Shown here: positions 62,296 to 64,000 of the stretch, in pieces
How the letters are laid out: every line of letters starts with the position of its first letter
How positions within the stretch are numbered: the first letter of the stretch is position 1
NCBI RefSeq assembly: GCF_004827385.1
Contig: NZ_SRXN01000006.1
Span: 186,001-250,000 of the forward strand
From: Ensifer sp. MPMI2T
Lineage (GTDB): Bacteria; Pseudomonadota; Alphaproteobacteria; Rhizobiales; Rhizobiaceae
Length of the DNA stretch: 64,000 nt
Reading direction: 5' to 3'
Notes under the pieces: model-generated
What the model was told of the DNA's origin: nothing
The model's input: the letters and a program-made list of their open reading frames with translations, nothing else
The model's database searches: none
Made by a program: the position numbers and the translations under genes

Positions 62296-63987
62296 TCAGG
62301 ATAACCATTCGGGCAGCCGAGCCGGAACGCGCCCGGTCAGGGCTGCGGTGATGCAGTCGGCAAGGCTGCCGAAGCGCACAGTGCGGCCGGAGAGACCGGG
62401 ACCGTAGTGGGCATACTTGCCCGAATTGGTGATCAGCGCGCGGGTCTTTGTTGGGAACACCGGCTCGGAAATCGAGCACCAGCAGAGATCTGGCAGGACC
62501 TGCACGCCGCTCATCTCGAGCCGGGCAAGCGTACCTTCGCTGCGCGCCTCAGCGATGACCTGGTGCGCGGCCGTGACGATCACCGCGACCTCGGGATGCC
62601 GCATGCGCCCAGCGAGCGCATCGGCCAGCGCGCGACATTCGTCAAGCGAGGCATGCGGGCTGCCGATCGCGACGAGTTCCACCTCGTCCGGTCCGTCGTT
62701 CAAGCTCGACCAGACAGCGGCCATGTCGGCACGCGTGATGGTCGTGTAATCGGCGTCTTCGGCCGCCGCGCCATCCGCCTCGGGCGTGACGCCCTCCACA
62801 TGCAGCATCGGCGCGGCGGAGGTGGTGCCGAAAGCGGCGCAGAGCGCTTTGAGGTCGTCGCACGTCGGCTGCCCCGGGGCAAGCCCGCGCAGGAGCGGTA
62901 TGCGATCCGGCGCAGCGCGACCGGCGAGATAACCGATGAGCGGCCAGAAAGCGTCGTCTACGTTTTCGGGCAGCTCGACGTCGATCACGCGTCGGGCCTT
63001 CCTATGTTCGTCCAGATAGACGCCGGAGCGCGGCGCGCGTCCGGTCAGCGCGATGCAAAGGTCGAGAAAATCGGGATGCTTCGCCGTCCGTGCGCCGAGC
63101 ACGCTGTTGGCGAAGATCACGGCATTGGATTCCGCCCAGGCGATGGATTGGCCGGCGCGCGGTGCACTGTCGAGCAGATAAGGCGAACAGGTGAAGGTCG
63201 GGCGGCAGCCCATGCGGACGTAGGCGTCGGCAAGTCGCGCCGCTGGGTCGCCGAAGGCGGCGGGCACGCCCTGCGCCTGCCAATTGGCGCGATCGACCGA
63301 AATGGCGTTCATGGTCGTCGGCACGCGGACCTCGGCACCCATCTCCGCCATCTTCTCGGCGAAGGTCAGGTTCGCAGGGCTCGCATAGATGCAGCCGTCG
63401 ATATGGCTCTGCACCACGTCCACAAGCGTCTCTGCCCCCTGCTGTGCCGCCATGGCGCAGATGATGCGCATGGCTTGCTGGACCGCGACGCCGTCGCGGC
63501 CATCCAGCATGGCGCGATCGCTCTCGGAAAGGTCGAGCGCGGCCGTGGCTGGTGGTTCGACCGCGATCGTCAGGCCATCAGTCTCGATTGCCGTGTCGGT
63601 GATCCGCGCTGTCTTTGCTTGCGAAAGCGCGTCGAAGGCGTTGCGCGAGAGCCGCAACACTGGCAGCGGCTTGCCGAACATTTCAGCGGCGATCAACGCG
63701 CCGAGGGTCAGGACGTCCTCGGCTTCGCAGAATACCAGCGCGGCCGGGGCGCGACGCGTCAGCGCGAGATCGAGCAGTACGCCCGAGCCGGTGCAGGAGC
63801 CGCGGCTCGACGGCATCAGCAGGATGCCGCCGGTCAGACAGCGGCCGTGCAGCGGATGGTGCACATCAATAACCCGCCCGGTCGCCGGGTCGATCCCGCC
63901 CCAGAAGCTCAGCGCCTCCACGGTGGCGACGATGGGGCCACGGGCGGTGCCGCCCAGAATGCTGCGCGCGGAGATCGACTGGGTCAT
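62296..63987 (-). CDS. Aconitase X, fused small and large domains (cis-3-hydroxy-L-proline dehydratase-type)
   Basis: The protein has 563 residues. Residues about 1-135 correspond to the DUF126 small domain ([22 protein letters not shown] with the conserved Ser), and about 145-560 to the DUF521 large domain with cysteine-containing [15 protein letters not shown] for an Fe-S cluster. Fused AcnX proteins of this size include cis-3-hydroxy-L-proline dehydratase, while other AcnX members act in mevalonate metabolism. Pairing with the proline-racemase-family gene supports the hydroxyproline assignment. ATG 63987 has weak upstream ribosome-site sequence, and further operon genes may lie outside the window. 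Confidence 0.88.
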   Translation of the reverse strand: MTQSISARSILGGTARGPIVATVEALSFWGGIDPATGRVIDVHHPLHGRCLTGGILLMPSSRGSCTGSGVLLDLALTRRAPAALVFCEAEDVLTLGALIAAEMFGKPLPVLRLSRNAFDALSQAKTARITDTAIETDGLTIAVEPPATAALDLSESDRAMLDGRDGVAVQQAMRIICAMAAQQGAETLVDVVQSHIDGCIYASPANLTFAEKMAEMGAEVRVPTTMNAISVDRANWQAQGVPAAFGDPAARLADAYVRMGCRPTFTCSPYLLDSAPRAGQSIAWAESNAVIFANSVLGARTAKHPDFLDLCIALTGRAPRSGVYLDEHRKARRVIDVELPENVDDAFWPLIGYLAGRAAPDRIPLLRGLAPGQPTCDDLKALCAAFGTTSAAPMLHVEGVTPEADGAAAEDADYTTITRADMAAVWSSLNDGPDEVELVAIGSPHASLDECRALADALAGRMRHPEVAVIVTAAHQVIAEARSEGTLARLEMSGVQVLPDLCWCSISEPVFPTKTRALITNSGKYAHYGPGLSGRTVRFGSLADCITAALTGRVPARLPEWLS

Positions 63988-64000
63988 TTTACGACAAACC

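Noticed and set aside
1..64000. Mobile elements, prophage, CRISPR arrays, tRNA and rRNA genes
   Set aside because: No transposase, integrase or phage gene, no regularly spaced short repeats and no tRNA or rRNA gene were recognised. The repeats seen are dispersed palindromic intergenic elements.

Overview
The window is high-GC DNA with dense catabolic and transport operons, rhizobial-type regulators and a family of mosaic palindromic intergenic repeats resembling the Rhizobium RIME elements. Together these suggest an alphaproteobacterium of the Rhizobiaceae, most like Sinorhizobium/Ensifer. The near absence of housekeeping genes fits a megaplasmid or chromid better than the main chromosome, but this is inference. 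I saw no rRNA, tRNA, CRISPR array, complete IS element or phage gene.

Layout. 1-20.2 kb is a guanidino-compound and polyamine region. It holds a ureohydrolase, a Pot-type ABC importer and a C-N hydrolase in one leftward series, a divergent LysR gene, an aminotransferase, an EamA exporter, an aldehyde dehydrogenase, a frameshifted MBL hydrolase, a transglutaminase-fold protein that lacks its catalytic residues, puuB-puuA, GntR and XRE-cupin regulators, and an M24 peptidase. 20.3-27 kb holds a frameshifted small secreted protein, then a GntR / PLP lyase / CUT1 ABC operon. 27-32.2 kb is a c-type cytochrome followed by an alternative aa3-type oxidase (coxMNOP plus subunit IV). 32-38.4 kb is miscellaneous: a serine hydrolase, gshB, a broken DUF6065-like gene with its tail inverted, an SRPBCC protein, a class III nucleotidyl cyclase and a luciferase-like monooxygenase. 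38.4-45.7 kb is a CUT2 sugar/polyol operon with a divergent LacI gene, an SDR and an FGGY kinase.

45.9-58.6 kb is the most unusual block. It contains a 991-residue fusion of a class V aminotransferase and a D-2-hydroxyacid dehydrogenase, two divergent GlxA/AraC regulators, and a leftward series sgaA-mcl-mtkA-mtkB-BCCT transporter, preceded by a LuxR regulator with a degenerate receiver. The enzymes form the glyoxylate-regenerating half of the serine cycle. The BCCT carrier and GlxA-type regulators suggest that methylated amines supply the glycine and C1 units. 58.9-61.2 kb encodes an archaeal-type Cdc48/p97 AAA ATPase. 61.2-64 kb is a 3-hydroxyproline pair: a proline-racemase-family enzyme with a Ser/Thr active site and a fused aconitase X.

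A recurring non-coding theme is that all three ABC binding-protein genes are followed within 20 nt by a perfect 12-13 bp stem-loop. In two unrelated operons this is followed by a RIME-like element just before the ATPase gene.
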